A DNA stretch of 64,000 nt from Seonamhaeicola algicola (GTDB taxonomy: Bacteria; Bacteroidota; Bacteroidia; Flavobacteriales; Flavobacteriaceae): NCBI RefSeq assembly GCF_007997385.1, contig NZ_VOSC01000019.1, forward strand, positions 457,090-521,089, written 5' to 3'. The notes under the pieces were generated by a model, which saw only the letters and a list, made by a program, of their open reading frames with translations, was not told the origin of the DNA and did not search any database. Shown piece by piece: positions 15,625-26,062 of this stretch (positions within the stretch are counted from its first letter, which is position 1; each line of letters opens with the position of its first letter). A program made the translations under genes and the position numbers.

Positions 15625-17931
15625 ATGAAAACATTAACAGCATTAAAAAAGGTAACTTATGTGTTATTGTTGGCTATATTTTTTACAGGATGTAGCGACG
15701 ACGATGACAATAACATGCCTATTGAAAAAACCCCAGAGACCATTACTGAGTTAGCTGTTGCTACACCAGATTTAAGCATTTTAGTACAAGCATTATTAGC
15801 CGCAGATGGCAATCTTGCTGCTGTTTTAGATGATCCGTCAGGAGATTATACAGTATTTGCTCCTACAAATGCAGCATTTGAGAAATTTTTAACAGACAAC
15901 AACTTTGCTAGTTTAGATGATGTACCTAAGGCGGTTTTAACACAAGTATTATTAAATCATGTTGTTGCGGGCGAATTGCAATCTAGCGCACTTACTACTG
16001 GCTACGGAAAAACACTAGCTACCGAAGCTACAACGGGTGCCAACTTAAGTATTTATATTAACACTAGTAATGGCGTTACTTTAAATGGTATGTCTTCAGT
16101 AACTACTCCTGATGTTGATGCTACAAACGGAATTATTCATATTGTTGATGAAGTTATAGGCTTACCAACAATTGTTGATTTTGCTACTACAAATGATGAT
16201 TTTTCAGTGCTAGTTTCTGCCTTAACAAGAAGCGATTTAACTTTTGATTATGTAACAGCACTTTCAACGCCTAATGGAACAGACCCTGCTCCGTTTACAG
16301 TATTTGCTCCCACTAACCAAGCTTTTGCGGATGTTTTAGCAGAGTTAGGAGCTAATAATTTAAGTGATATTGACGAACCAACTTTAAAAGCTACATTAGA
16401 TTTACATGCAGTAGCAGGAGCTAACGTACTTTCTAGTGCATTAACTGATGATATGCCAGTTTCAACACTTGGTGGCGAAATTACAGCTAATGTTACTGGT
16501 GGTGCTACTTTAACTGATTCAAACGGACGCGTTAGTGATATTGTGGTAGTTGATGTACAAGCTGCCAATGGAGTAATTCACGTAATTGACAAAGTAATTT
16601 TACCAACTATACCTAATACCATTGCTGGTAAAGTAGCAGCTAACGAAAGTTTAAGCAGTTTATTAGCAGCTTTACAAGCAGCCGATGGTGATTTGGTTAC
16701 AATTTTAAATGGAATGACAGATTATACAGTATTAGCACCAACTAATGATGCTTTTGCTGCCTTTTTAACTGATAATAACTTCGCTTCTTTAAGTGATGTT
16801 CCAACTGATGTATTAGCTCAAGTTTTATTAAACCACGTAATTACAGGTGAAGTAATGTCTACAGATCTTGTTAGTGCAGGTTCTGGTTATGCAAAAACAA
16901 ATGCCACAGGAGCTGGTAACATGAATATGAGTATTTTTTATGATACTTCAAACGGTGTAATGTTCAATGGCATTTCTACTGTTACTAGTGCTGATATTGA
17001 AGCTACAAACGGAGTTATACACATTGTTGATAAAGTAATAGGTTTACCTAGCGTTGTAGATCATGCTATTGCAAATCCTTCTTTTAGTAACTTAGTAGCA
17101 GCTTTACAAGCAGCCGATGGCGATTTAGTTGGTACTTTAAGTGGTGATGGTACTTTTACTGTTCTTGCACCTGTAAATGATGGTTTTGCAACGTTTTTAA
17201 GCGACAATAACTTTTCAGCATTAGCCGATGTTCCTACTGATGCTCTAGCACAAGTACTTTTAAACCATGTAATGAGTGGCACTACATTTTCTACTGATTT
17301 AGTAAGTGCTGGTTCAGGATACGCTACAACAAGTGCTACTGGTGCTGGTGATAATGCAATGAGTATTTATTACAACACATCAAACGGTGTTATGTTTAAC
17401 GGCGTATCTACTGTAGCGGTTGCTGATGTTGTTGCTAGCAACGGTGTAATTCATGCAGTTGATAAAGTTATTGGCTTACCAACTGTAGTTGATTTTGCTT
17501 TAGCTGACCCTAATTTTAGTACATTAGTAGCTGCTTTAACAAGAGATGATTTAACAACAGATTACGTAACGTTACTATCTACTCCAAACGGAACAGATCC
17601 TGCACCATTTACGGTGTTTGCTCCAACCAATGACGCTTTTGCTGATTTATTAGTAGAATTAAATGCCAATAGCTTAGCAGATATAGATGAGCCCACATTA
17701 AATGCTACATTAAGTTACCACGCAGTAGCTGGTGCTAATGTAAGAGACACAGCTTTAATGGATAATATGACAATAGCAACTCAAGGTGGAAATATTACAG
17801 CAAATATTACAGGTGGTGCAACTTTAACCGATGCTAACAATAGAGTAAGCAACATAATTGCTGTTAATGTGCAAGCTTCTAATGGTGTAATACATGCTAT
17901 CGATAAGGTTGTTTTACCACCTCTACCTTAA
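15625..17931 (+). CDS. Five-domain fasciclin (FAS1) lipoprotein
   Basis: 768 aa surface or periplasmic lipoprotein. The signal peptide ends in the lipobox FTGC (Cys about 23), followed by an acidic SDDDDNN stretch typical of Bacteroidota lipoproteins. Five FAS1 domains follow at about 38-185, 186-330, 331-480, 481-625 and 626-765, each with the H1/H2-type TVFAPTNxAF and NGVIHxVDKV motifs. Domains 2 and 5 (with LSTPNGTDPAPFTVFAPTN) and domains 3 and 4 (SLLAALQAADGDLV, TDLVSAGSGYA) are near copies, pointing to internal duplication. FAS1 proteins mediate adhesion; the partner is unknown. The gene is monocistronic, with a clear promoter and a terminator at 18046-18071. Confidence 0.93.
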   Translation: MKTLTALKKVTYVLLLAIFFTGCSDDDDNNMPIEKTPETITELAVATPDLSILVQALLAADGNLAAVLDDPSGDYTVFAPTNAAFEKFLTDNNFASLDDVPKAVLTQVLLNHVVAGELQSSALTTGYGKTLATEATTGANLSIYINTSNGVTLNGMSSVTTPDVDATNGIIHIVDEVIGLPTIVDFATTNDDFSVLVSALTRSDLTFDYVTALSTPNGTDPAPFTVFAPTNQAFADVLAELGANNLSDIDEPTLKATLDLHAVAGANVLSSALTDDMPVSTLGGEITANVTGGATLTDSNGRVSDIVVVDVQAANGVIHVIDKVILPTIPNTIAGKVAANESLSSLLAALQAADGDLVTILNGMTDYTVLAPTNDAFAAFLTDNNFASLSDVPTDVLAQVLLNHVITGEVMSTDLVSAGSGYAKTNATGAGNMNMSIFYDTSNGVMFNGISTVTSADIEATNGVIHIVDKVIGLPSVVDHAIANPSFSNLVAALQAADGDLVGTLSGDGTFTVLAPVNDGFATFLSDNNFSALADVPTDALAQVLLNHVMSGTTFSTDLVSAGSGYATTSATGAGDNAMSIYYNTSNGVMFNGVSTVAVADVVASNGVIHAVDKVIGLPTVVDFALADPNFSTLVAALTRDDLTTDYVTLLSTPNGTDPAPFTVFAPTNDAFADLLVELNANSLADIDEPTLNATLSYHAVAGANVRDTALMDNMTIATQGGNITANITGGATLTDANNRVSNIIAVNVQASNGVIHAIDKVVLPPLP

Positions 17932-18045
17932 GTTTTAAAATTTACGAATAAGTCTTATTTTGATTTATTGGTTATGTTTGGTTAGAATGTCATGGACAAA
18001 AAAATTACTTCCATTCCCTTGTAAAAATTGTCTATGAAAAAGAGG

Positions 18046-18071
18046 CTCCCTGAAAATTTCAGGGAGTTTTT
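18046..18071. terminator. Bidirectional terminator between fasciclin and MORN-type genes
   Basis: CTCCCTGAAA and TTTCAGGGAG pair as a 10-bp stem followed by TTTTT on the plus strand. On the minus strand the stem is followed by CCTCTTTTT. The stem overlaps the last two codons and TGA stop (18059-18061) of the minus-strand gene. Confidence 0.8.
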
Positions 18072-18763
18072 ATATACTTTGATTTTGGTGTAAAATCTAT
18101 TGTTTCTTTTAGTTCATTATTTTCATAGTATTTCCATACACCATGTTTTTTTCCGCTTTTATAAACACCTTCTACTTTTAAATTTCCATTAGCATCATAA
18201 ACTTTTGATGGACCATGCAACTCATCGTTCTCATACATAAATTCTTTTAAAACAACATTATTTACTGAATACCAAACTGATGCTCCATTACGTTTTCCGT
18301 TAATATAATTTTGACTTTCGGCTACTTGCCCATTAGGGTAATACACAAAACGTTTGCCCTGTAATTGCCCTTGTTGGTTGTAATGCTCTAAAGTCATTAA
18401 CTTATCAGAGTTTTTATGAAAATACGCCCACTCATCAATGTAATTTTTACCATCCATTTTTCCCTTACTTATAACTTTTCCGTTAGAAGCATAGAAAAAA
18501 ACTTGGGCTATATTAGTATGTTCATTAAAAATTTTAGAAGCCGTTAATACTGCTTTTCCACGAATGTTTTTATAAAATTGAAATGTATCAATTTCTTTAC
18601 CGTGTTTAAATTTACCTTGATATCTTAACACTTTAGTGCCTTCAAAATTCTTTTTCCAAATACCATGACGCTTACCATTATCATCAAACTTATTAATAGT
18701 TTGGGCTGATAATGTTGTAATTGTTGTTAATAGCACAACAGTTAAAATGCTGTTTAATTTCAT
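18059..18763 (-). CDS. Exported MORN_2-repeat protein (YwqK-like)
   Basis: 234 aa secreted protein with signal peptide (1-20, ending TLSAQ). It is built of repeated MORN_2/YwqK units such as NGKRHGIWKK, QGKRFVYYPNGQVAES, ENDELHGPSKVYDANGN and SGKKHGVWKYYENN. Databases label such proteins antitoxin YwqK, but nothing here suggests a toxin partner. They are more likely surface or binding proteins. It is transcribed alone, 165 bases after yidC with a terminator between them. Confidence 0.8.
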   Translation of the reverse strand: MKLNSILTVVLLTTITTLSAQTINKFDDNGKRHGIWKKNFEGTKVLRYQGKFKHGKEIDTFQFYKNIRGKAVLTASKIFNEHTNIAQVFFYASNGKVISKGKMDGKNYIDEWAYFHKNSDKLMTLEHYNQQGQLQGKRFVYYPNGQVAESQNYINGKRNGASVWYSVNNVVLKEFMYENDELHGPSKVYDANGNLKVEGVYKSGKKHGVWKYYENNELKETIDFTPKSKYIKTP

Positions 18764-18857
18764 AATTTAAAAAATTGTTTTTTTAGTTTCTACTTCAAAT
18801 TATAAAAGAGACACAATAAATAATTAAACGATAAATAAAACTTCAAATTGTATAAAA

Positions 18858-18890
18858 AAAGCTGCCAAATGCAATACTTTAGGCAGCTTT
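18858..18890 (-). terminator. Terminator of yidC
   Basis: AAAGCTGCC (18858-18866) and GGCAGCTTT (18882-18890) form a 9-bp stem. On the minus strand it is followed by TTTTTTTAT. It lies 38 bases after the yidC stop. Confidence 0.8.
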
Positions 18891-18927
18891 AATTTATTTT
18901 TCAGTTACACTGAAAATAGGTAATATA

Positions 18928-20829
18928 TTATTTTTTTCTTTTTTGTTGTGCTTGCCTTTGTTGTTCGGCTTGCTCCATCATTTCTTGCATTCTTGCCTGA
19001 AACTTATTCTGCTTTTTAGGTTTCTTTTTATTTTCTTGAATTTGTGCATGAATTTTATCTTCATCAAGAATATAATTTTTAATTACTAAAATAATACCAA
19101 TACTAATTAAGTTTGATATAAAGTAATATAAACTTAAACCAGATGCATAGTTATTAAAGAAGAAAAGCATCATTATTGGAGAAAAATACATCATGTATTT
19201 CATCATTTTTGCCATATCTGGCATGCCCTCTTGCTGTGGTTGTTGCATTTGTACGTTTTGACCCGTTGTTAAACGCATGTAAAAGAAAATGGCAATAGAT
19301 GCTAATATTGGAAATAAACTTACGTGATCTCCATAAAACGGAATATTAAAAGGTAAGCTTGCCACCGTATCATATGACGATAAATCTTCGGCCCAAAGGA
19401 AACTTTCTTGTCTTAATTGAAATGCCGATGGGAAAAACTGGAATAACGCATAAAACACTGGCAACTGTATTAAAGCTGGTAAACACCCTGATAATGGACT
19501 AGCACCTGCTTTTGTTTGTAACGCCATAGTTTCTTGTTGCGCTTTCATTTTATTGTCTTTGTATTTCTCTCGTATAGCATCTAACTCTGGCTTTAATATT
19601 TTCATTTTAGCCTGCGATAAAAACTGTTTATACTGCACAAAAGACAAGCATATTTTAACTAAAATTGTCATTACAACAATGGCAATACCGTAAGGCATAA
19701 AACCACCAAGAAAACCAAACAATGGCATAAAAATGTAACGGTTAATCCAGCCAAAAATACCCCAACCAAGTGGTACTAACTCGTCTAAATTTCTGTTATA
19801 TGCATTTAATGTTTTAAATTCACTTGGCCCGTAGTACCAATTCATGTTATAATTAAGCTCACCACCTTTTAACTCTAAAGGTATTTTTGATGTGAAGTTT
19901 TTAGTAAAAACAGTATCAACAGCTTCATCTTCAACTAAATTTGTTGATGTTATAGTTGCTTTTTTAAATGGCGTATCTGTTAATAAAATAGATGAGAAAA
20001 AGTGTTGTTTATACCCAATCCAGCTTACATCATCAAGTGTTTCTTCGGCATCACGCATTCCTGTATAATCATCTTTACCATCTTCATATTCATAATGAAT
20101 ATCTGTGTATCGGTTTTCATAAGAAATACTTTTAGCATGACGGTAACCTTTTTGTTTCCAATCTAAATTAATGTCTTGCGAACCGTTAATTACATCACTT
20201 AAACCTTGTGAACGTATGGTGAAATCCATCATATAATCACCATCAACTAAATCATACCTATATTCTAAAAACTTAGTTTCAGAAACTTTAAGTTTCATAG
20301 AAACTGTGGTTTTATTACCGTTTTTAGTAATTGAAGGCTCAAAAAATAAATCGTTAGTATTTAAAATTCTACTATCTGTAGTTCCAAAATTTATATTGAA
20401 AGATGCGTTGTTATCTTTTACAAGATAAATTGGCTGCTCTTTAAAATCAACAAACTTTTTTAATCTAACCTCAGATAAGTGCCCGCCTTTATTATTAAAC
20501 TTTAAAGCTAACAAATCAGTTTCAACAAGTGTTTCTTTATCTGATGCTTTTATTGCTGAATATGCAAACGCACCTAATTTATTTTTTAATGCAATTTGTT
20601 GAAGCGAATCTGCTTGTGTGCCAATAGCATAATCTGCCTGTGTTGTGGTGTAAGTACCTTGCTTAGATTCTTGCGCTTTTTGTTCTGCTGCGGCTTGCTC
20701 TTGTTTAGCTTTTTCTTGGGCTTCTAATTCTTCAGGTGTTGGCTGGTTTTGCCATAACATGTAAGCTAAAATTCCAAAAATAAGTACAAAACCTATTATT
20801 GAATTTATATCTAACTTTTTTTCTTCCAT
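18928..20829 (-). CDS. yidC: Membrane protein insertase YidC
   Basis: Inserts and folds inner-membrane proteins, alone or with SecYEG. 633 aa, the long Gram-negative form: N-terminal membrane helix (about 10-26), Glu/Gln-rich linker (30-60), large periplasmic beta domain (about 80-345) and the conserved five-helix core (about 360-590) with GFMPYGIAIVVMTILVK and AGASPLSGCLPALIQLPVFY. The tail is strongly basic and Gln-rich (about 598-633), suited to ribosome contact. It follows pyrG on the same strand by about 130 bases, a common Bacteroidota order. Confidence 0.97.
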   Translation of the reverse strand: MEEKKLDINSIIGFVLIFGILAYMLWQNQPTPEELEAQEKAKQEQAAAEQKAQESKQGTYTTTQADYAIGTQADSLQQIALKNKLGAFAYSAIKASDKETLVETDLLALKFNNKGGHLSEVRLKKFVDFKEQPIYLVKDNNASFNINFGTTDSRILNTNDLFFEPSITKNGNKTTVSMKLKVSETKFLEYRYDLVDGDYMMDFTIRSQGLSDVINGSQDINLDWKQKGYRHAKSISYENRYTDIHYEYEDGKDDYTGMRDAEETLDDVSWIGYKQHFFSSILLTDTPFKKATITSTNLVEDEAVDTVFTKNFTSKIPLELKGGELNYNMNWYYGPSEFKTLNAYNRNLDELVPLGWGIFGWINRYIFMPLFGFLGGFMPYGIAIVVMTILVKICLSFVQYKQFLSQAKMKILKPELDAIREKYKDNKMKAQQETMALQTKAGASPLSGCLPALIQLPVFYALFQFFPSAFQLRQESFLWAEDLSSYDTVASLPFNIPFYGDHVSLFPILASIAIFFYMRLTTGQNVQMQQPQQEGMPDMAKMMKYMMYFSPIMMLFFFNNYASGLSLYYFISNLISIGIILVIKNYILDEDKIHAQIQENKKKPKKQNKFQARMQEMMEQAEQQRQAQQKRKK

Positions 20830-20960
20830 ATTGTAGTTTACGTCGTTAGGAATAAAATTAATGCAATTTAAAAAGTTGTTGATTGCTTTATTTTATTTTG
20901 ACAAATGTTAATGTGTTATATATTGTTTGTTGATACTCAAAAAGCTATCCATTTTAAATT

Positions 20961-22625
<1,665 letters not shown>

Positions 22626-22696
22626 TTAAAATAGTTAATACCGAATAACTTTTTAGTTATTTAAATCTACTTTTTAACAACCTATTTTTTAACACC

Positions 22697-22730
22697 TGAC
22701 ACTTTCTGTCATTAGCGTTCTATATTTTTG
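22697..22730 (+). promoter_or_regulatory. Promoter with TGACA-N5-TGTCA palindrome
   Basis: TATTTTTG at 22723-22730 fits the -7 consensus. The perfect inverted repeat TGACA-CTTTC-TGTCA at 22697-22711 occupies the place of the usual TTTG -33 element, so it may bind a regulator or replace the -33 recognition. The gene starts at 22813, leaving a leader of about 75 bases. Confidence 0.5.
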
Positions 22731-22812
22731 CGGTATAAAACATAAACCATATAGTTTTTTTTAGGTTTTGTTGATACATTTTCTTAAATGAATCGTCATT
22801 AAAAAAAGCTAA

Positions 22813-23103
22813 ATGCAAAAATCACATCCATCAACAAAAAACATCAAACAAATGATTAGTCCGTTTTACCACAAAAGAAAAAGAAATATAAGTATTCACA
22901 TACTTAAAACAAACATTAACAACAAAACAGCTATTAACACATTAAAATTACTTTTTAACACACATCCTGATGTTATAAAATGGTCTGTAGATCTTGAAGA
23001 TGTTGACAAAGTATTACGTGTAGAAACTACCAAAAACCTAACAGGAGACGCTATTATTAAAGATGTTATAGCTAGAGGTTTTTATTGCGAACCGTTGGTT
23101 TAA
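22813..23103 (+). CDS. Small ferredoxin-fold (HMA-like) protein
   Basis: 96 aa cytoplasmic protein; the core after residue 27 (ISIHILKTNINNKT ... VIKWSVDLEDVDKVLRVE ... VIARGFYCEPL) has the beta-alpha-beta-beta-alpha-beta pattern of heavy-metal-associated domains but lacks the CxxC metal site. Similar small proteins are frequent in Flavobacteriaceae. ATG 22852 is an alternative start nearer the conserved part. It lies divergent to pyrG and convergent with the DUF3820 gene, 5 bases apart. Function unknown. Confidence 0.7.
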   Translation: MQKSHPSTKNIKQMISPFYHKRKRNISIHILKTNINNKTAINTLKLLFNTHPDVIKWSVDLEDVDKVLRVETTKNLTGDAIIKDVIARGFYCEPLV

Positions 23104-23108
23104 AACAT

Positions 23109-23336
23109 TTATTTAGGATACTTATCTCTAATATTACGCACTAAACCCTCAAGCCCATTAACCTTTAACTCATACACAGTAGTTAACATATTACCTAATT
23201 GCCCTTTAGGAAACCCTTTTCTATGATACCATACCACATAATGCTCTGGTAAATCAATTAAAAAACGATCTTTATATTTTCCGTAGGGCATTTTGGTGTG
23301 GGCTAATTTTAGTAAAAAATCTTTATCTGGTAACAT
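23109..23336 (-). CDS. DUF3820 family protein
   Basis: 75 aa protein with the family signature MPYGKYKDRFLIDLPEHYV (about 16-34) and WYHRKGFPKGQLG. DUF3820 proteins are short and have no experimentally fixed role, though exonuclease-associated versions exist. Its ATG overlaps the TAA of the DUF922 gene (TAATG), so the two are translationally coupled. Confidence 0.85.
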   Translation of the reverse strand: MLPDKDFLLKLAHTKMPYGKYKDRFLIDLPEHYVVWYHRKGFPKGQLGNMLTTVYELKVNGLEGLVRNIRDKYPK

Positions 23337-23869
23337 TAATTATTTTTGTAAGTATTGTACTTTTTAAGTTCTAAGGCTATAAATGTTTTCCATTTTTCTT
23401 GCGCTTCAAAATTTCTAGAATAGTTTGTTTCGACATCATAGGTGTTCTGCATCTTTTTTAATTCTGAATTTATGTTATTCTGAAGTGCATTTAACCGTTC
23501 TTTTATATTATTTGAAACCGATAGTTTACTTATTTCATACCTAAATTTTCTGGCATAAAGTTCGGTTATATCAAAATGAAGTTGCTCATGCCCTAAAATA
23601 TGATGGTTAGCATCGGTTGGTTTTACCCATGATTTATGAGGATAGAAGTGTGCATGAACTTCCGTAGAAAAATCTACAACTTTATTATTTTGAAGTTTTA
23701 TTGAAAACCCAAACGAAATACCTGATGCTGTAATTGCCGAAGCTCTTGTATTATTGTTTGGTGTATCTTTAAAATCTTCCCAAGTTATTTTTTTGGTTTC
23801 ATGCCATGCAATTACTGGTTCATCTTGCACCAATAAAAAACAACATGCTATAATAAAACACCTAATCAC
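23336..23869 (-). CDS. Exported DUF922 family protein (putative metalloprotease)
   Basis: 177 aa protein with a short hydrophobic N-terminus (1-15) that may be a signal peptide. The DUF922 core contains ITWEDFKDTPNNN and the putative zinc site HHILGHEQLHFDITELYAR (about 88-106), where HExxH-like histidines are visible as HEQLH. The fold is predicted by the family to be a Zn-dependent protease; activity is unproven. It is the middle gene of LysM fusion, DUF922 and DUF3820. Confidence 0.8.
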   Translation of the reverse strand: MIRCFIIACCFLLVQDEPVIAWHETKKITWEDFKDTPNNNTRASAITASGISFGFSIKLQNNKVVDFSTEVHAHFYPHKSWVKPTDANHHILGHEQLHFDITELYARKFRYEISKLSVSNNIKERLNALQNNINSELKKMQNTYDVETNYSRNFEAQEKWKTFIALELKKYNTYKNN

Positions 23870-23897
23870 AAACTGTTAAACGTTGTATTTATTTTTT

Positions 23898-25811
23898 TTA
23901 TTGTTTAACCTCAACTATATCTAAATCTTGATACTTAACTAAATAAACAGCTTCATTGTAGTAACCTCCAAACATTTTCTTTTTATATGAAAATTTGTTT
24001 TCAGTATACTCTGTAACTGGCGCTTTGGTTACAGACATAAACAAATCATTAGCCGACACAATACGCAACACAACATCCATAGTTAAATCAAAACCTTTAA
24101 CTGCTCGTTTATTTGGTGTTATGTTATACTGGCGCTCATAGTTTTTAACAAAACTGTTGTTTAAGCTGTAGTTTTTTGAAGTTGTAGCATAATGAAATTG
24201 AAGTTTAGATAAATGTTCATTTGATACCTCATCACCTTCAAAAGCTTTATTAAAATTGGTTGTTACTAATGTAATATTGCGTTCTTTTGTTTTTAATTGG
24301 GTATCATTTTTTTGAAACAATGAGGCTAAAATACTTGTAACGTTTGATGCAAAACCTTCATTTTCTGTTTCTAAAAACACAATATTATTTCCATCTTTTA
24401 AAACCGACTCTATATCCTGTTTCCCTACATAAAACTTATCTTTTCCTTCTTTATCTTTTCTAGAAAACACTTGTTTTGCTGTAATAAATTGATTTTTCAA
24501 GGTATTTGAAATAGTCATATTTTCAGAATCTGCTATTATAATAATGTTACTTGCTAAAGTATCGGCCTTAACAAAATTTATAATTTTATCTTTTAATAAA
24601 TCATCCGATGCTCTAGACTGAAAAACATTATCATATAACTGTAAATTTGCACCAATTGGAGACACCACTGGCACATGGTAGCTTTTTAAAGATGAGGCTG
24701 CTTTATCAAAGTTTTTTGAGGTTAATGGCCCTATAACAGCATCAACATTTTCAAAATTGTTATTTTTAATAATACTTTCAACTTCACTTACTTGGTTTTT
24801 AGTATCGTAAACATCAACTTTTAATGATACACCTAATTTTTTAAGTGAATCTATAGCCATTAACACACCCGAGTGAAAATCTAATGACGCATCTAAATAC
24901 GGATCTTTTTCAATATTATTTTTTAATGAACCTGTAAAATCTACTCTATTTAACCTAAAAGGCAGCATTATTGCAATGTGTTTAGTATCAAAATTTGTAA
25001 TACTATCTAATAAATTAACTTTGCCTTCTTCATTATTACTAGTTAATGCTTCATTAAAAGGAATTTTTAAAATCATACCTGCTTTTAAGCCGCTTTCTTT
25101 TAATTCTGGGTTTAATTTTTCTAAATCAGCTTGTTCTAAACCAAGTTTTAATTTTAAACGGTAAAATCCTTCTTTTGGTAAAACCTTATAATAGCTATAT
25201 TGTTCATCAATTATATTTTGAGCTTCTTTTTCTAAATTAGGCACTTTAATTTCTTGTCCTTCTTTTAAAACGTTACCCATATCTGGGTTTAAAGCTTCTA
25301 ATTCAGAAATTGTTATACCAAATTTATACGCAATGCGCCATTTACCTTCTTTTGGTTTTACAATGTAGGTTTGGTATTGTGGTACATCTTCAACAACTTC
25401 TGTAGTTTTAAATATTGGTATTTTAAGCTTATCGCCTTTTCTTAAAGGGTTTGCGTATAAAAACGTGTTGTGTTTTTTTAGTTCGTCTTCAGTAATATTG
25501 TAAGTTTTGGCTAAACTGTAAAGTGTTTCTTTACGCTTTGTTTTATGTGTTTTAAAACCTTTTAACTCTTTAACAACCGTAACTTTGGGTGTTGTTTTTG
25601 CTTTTGGTATAATTAAAATAGTGTTAGGTTTTAATGCCTTTTTTGCTTCAGGATTTAGTTTATAAATATCAAAAGGTGTTACATAATAGCGTTTGGCAAT
25701 ACCCTCTATGGTTTCGCCTTTTTTTACCTTATGAATACTATGATTTTGAGCATTTATTATTTGAAAACCAAAAAGACAGACAAAACAAAAAATAGATAAA
25801 ATTTTAGACAT
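23898..25811 (-). CDS. LysM x4 fused to periplasmic-binding-protein-like domain
   Basis: 637 aa exported protein with signal peptide (1-21, ending INAQ). Four LysM-type repeats follow at about 25-70, 82-130, 145-195 and 205-255 (first: HKVKKGETIEGIAKRYYV; the later ones diverge). The C-terminal part, about 275-637, has a type 1 periplasmic-binding fold (Peripla_BP_6-like; KHIAIMLPFRLN, VDAVIGPLTSKNFDKAA). It probably binds peptidoglycan through LysM and a small ligand or protein through the binding fold. No ABC transporter is adjacent. It lies 252 bases after guaA. Confidence 0.85.
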   Translation of the reverse strand: MSKILSIFCFVCLFGFQIINAQNHSIHKVKKGETIEGIAKRYYVTPFDIYKLNPEAKKALKPNTILIIPKAKTTPKVTVVKELKGFKTHKTKRKETLYSLAKTYNITEDELKKHNTFLYANPLRKGDKLKIPIFKTTEVVEDVPQYQTYIVKPKEGKWRIAYKFGITISELEALNPDMGNVLKEGQEIKVPNLEKEAQNIIDEQYSYYKVLPKEGFYRLKLKLGLEQADLEKLNPELKESGLKAGMILKIPFNEALTSNNEEGKVNLLDSITNFDTKHIAIMLPFRLNRVDFTGSLKNNIEKDPYLDASLDFHSGVLMAIDSLKKLGVSLKVDVYDTKNQVSEVESIIKNNNFENVDAVIGPLTSKNFDKAASSLKSYHVPVVSPIGANLQLYDNVFQSRASDDLLKDKIINFVKADTLASNIIIIADSENMTISNTLKNQFITAKQVFSRKDKEGKDKFYVGKQDIESVLKDGNNIVFLETENEGFASNVTSILASLFQKNDTQLKTKERNITLVTTNFNKAFEGDEVSNEHLSKLQFHYATTSKNYSLNNSFVKNYERQYNITPNKRAVKGFDLTMDVVLRIVSANDLFMSVTKAPVTEYTENKFSYKKKMFGGYYNEAVYLVKYQDLDIVEVKQ

Positions 25812-26062
25812 ACATGTTGTTTTTATATGCAGTAAACGTGTGTTTTTATCACTTATTTACATTAACAATTTAAGCGTTTTATTTTTTTCAAATCATATAA
25901 CATGCCAAAAATAGAAACACACAATTATATTTTTACTAATTAATATACGTTACTAAAAACATTTAAGACGTTGATATTTTTTTAAATGTAATTAAAAAAA
26001 CATTGCAACGCCTAAATTTTATTATAGGTTTAATATACTTAAGCCTTTATAAAGTAACCAAA

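Noticed and set aside
15625-17931. Direct DNA repeats in the fasciclin gene as a possible repeat array
   Set aside because: They encode FAS1 domains in one continuous frame and have neither spacers nor short palindromic units.
18059-18763. YwqK-like protein as antitoxin of a toxin-antitoxin pair
   Set aside because: It has a signal peptide and MORN_2 repeats, and no toxin gene is adjacent.
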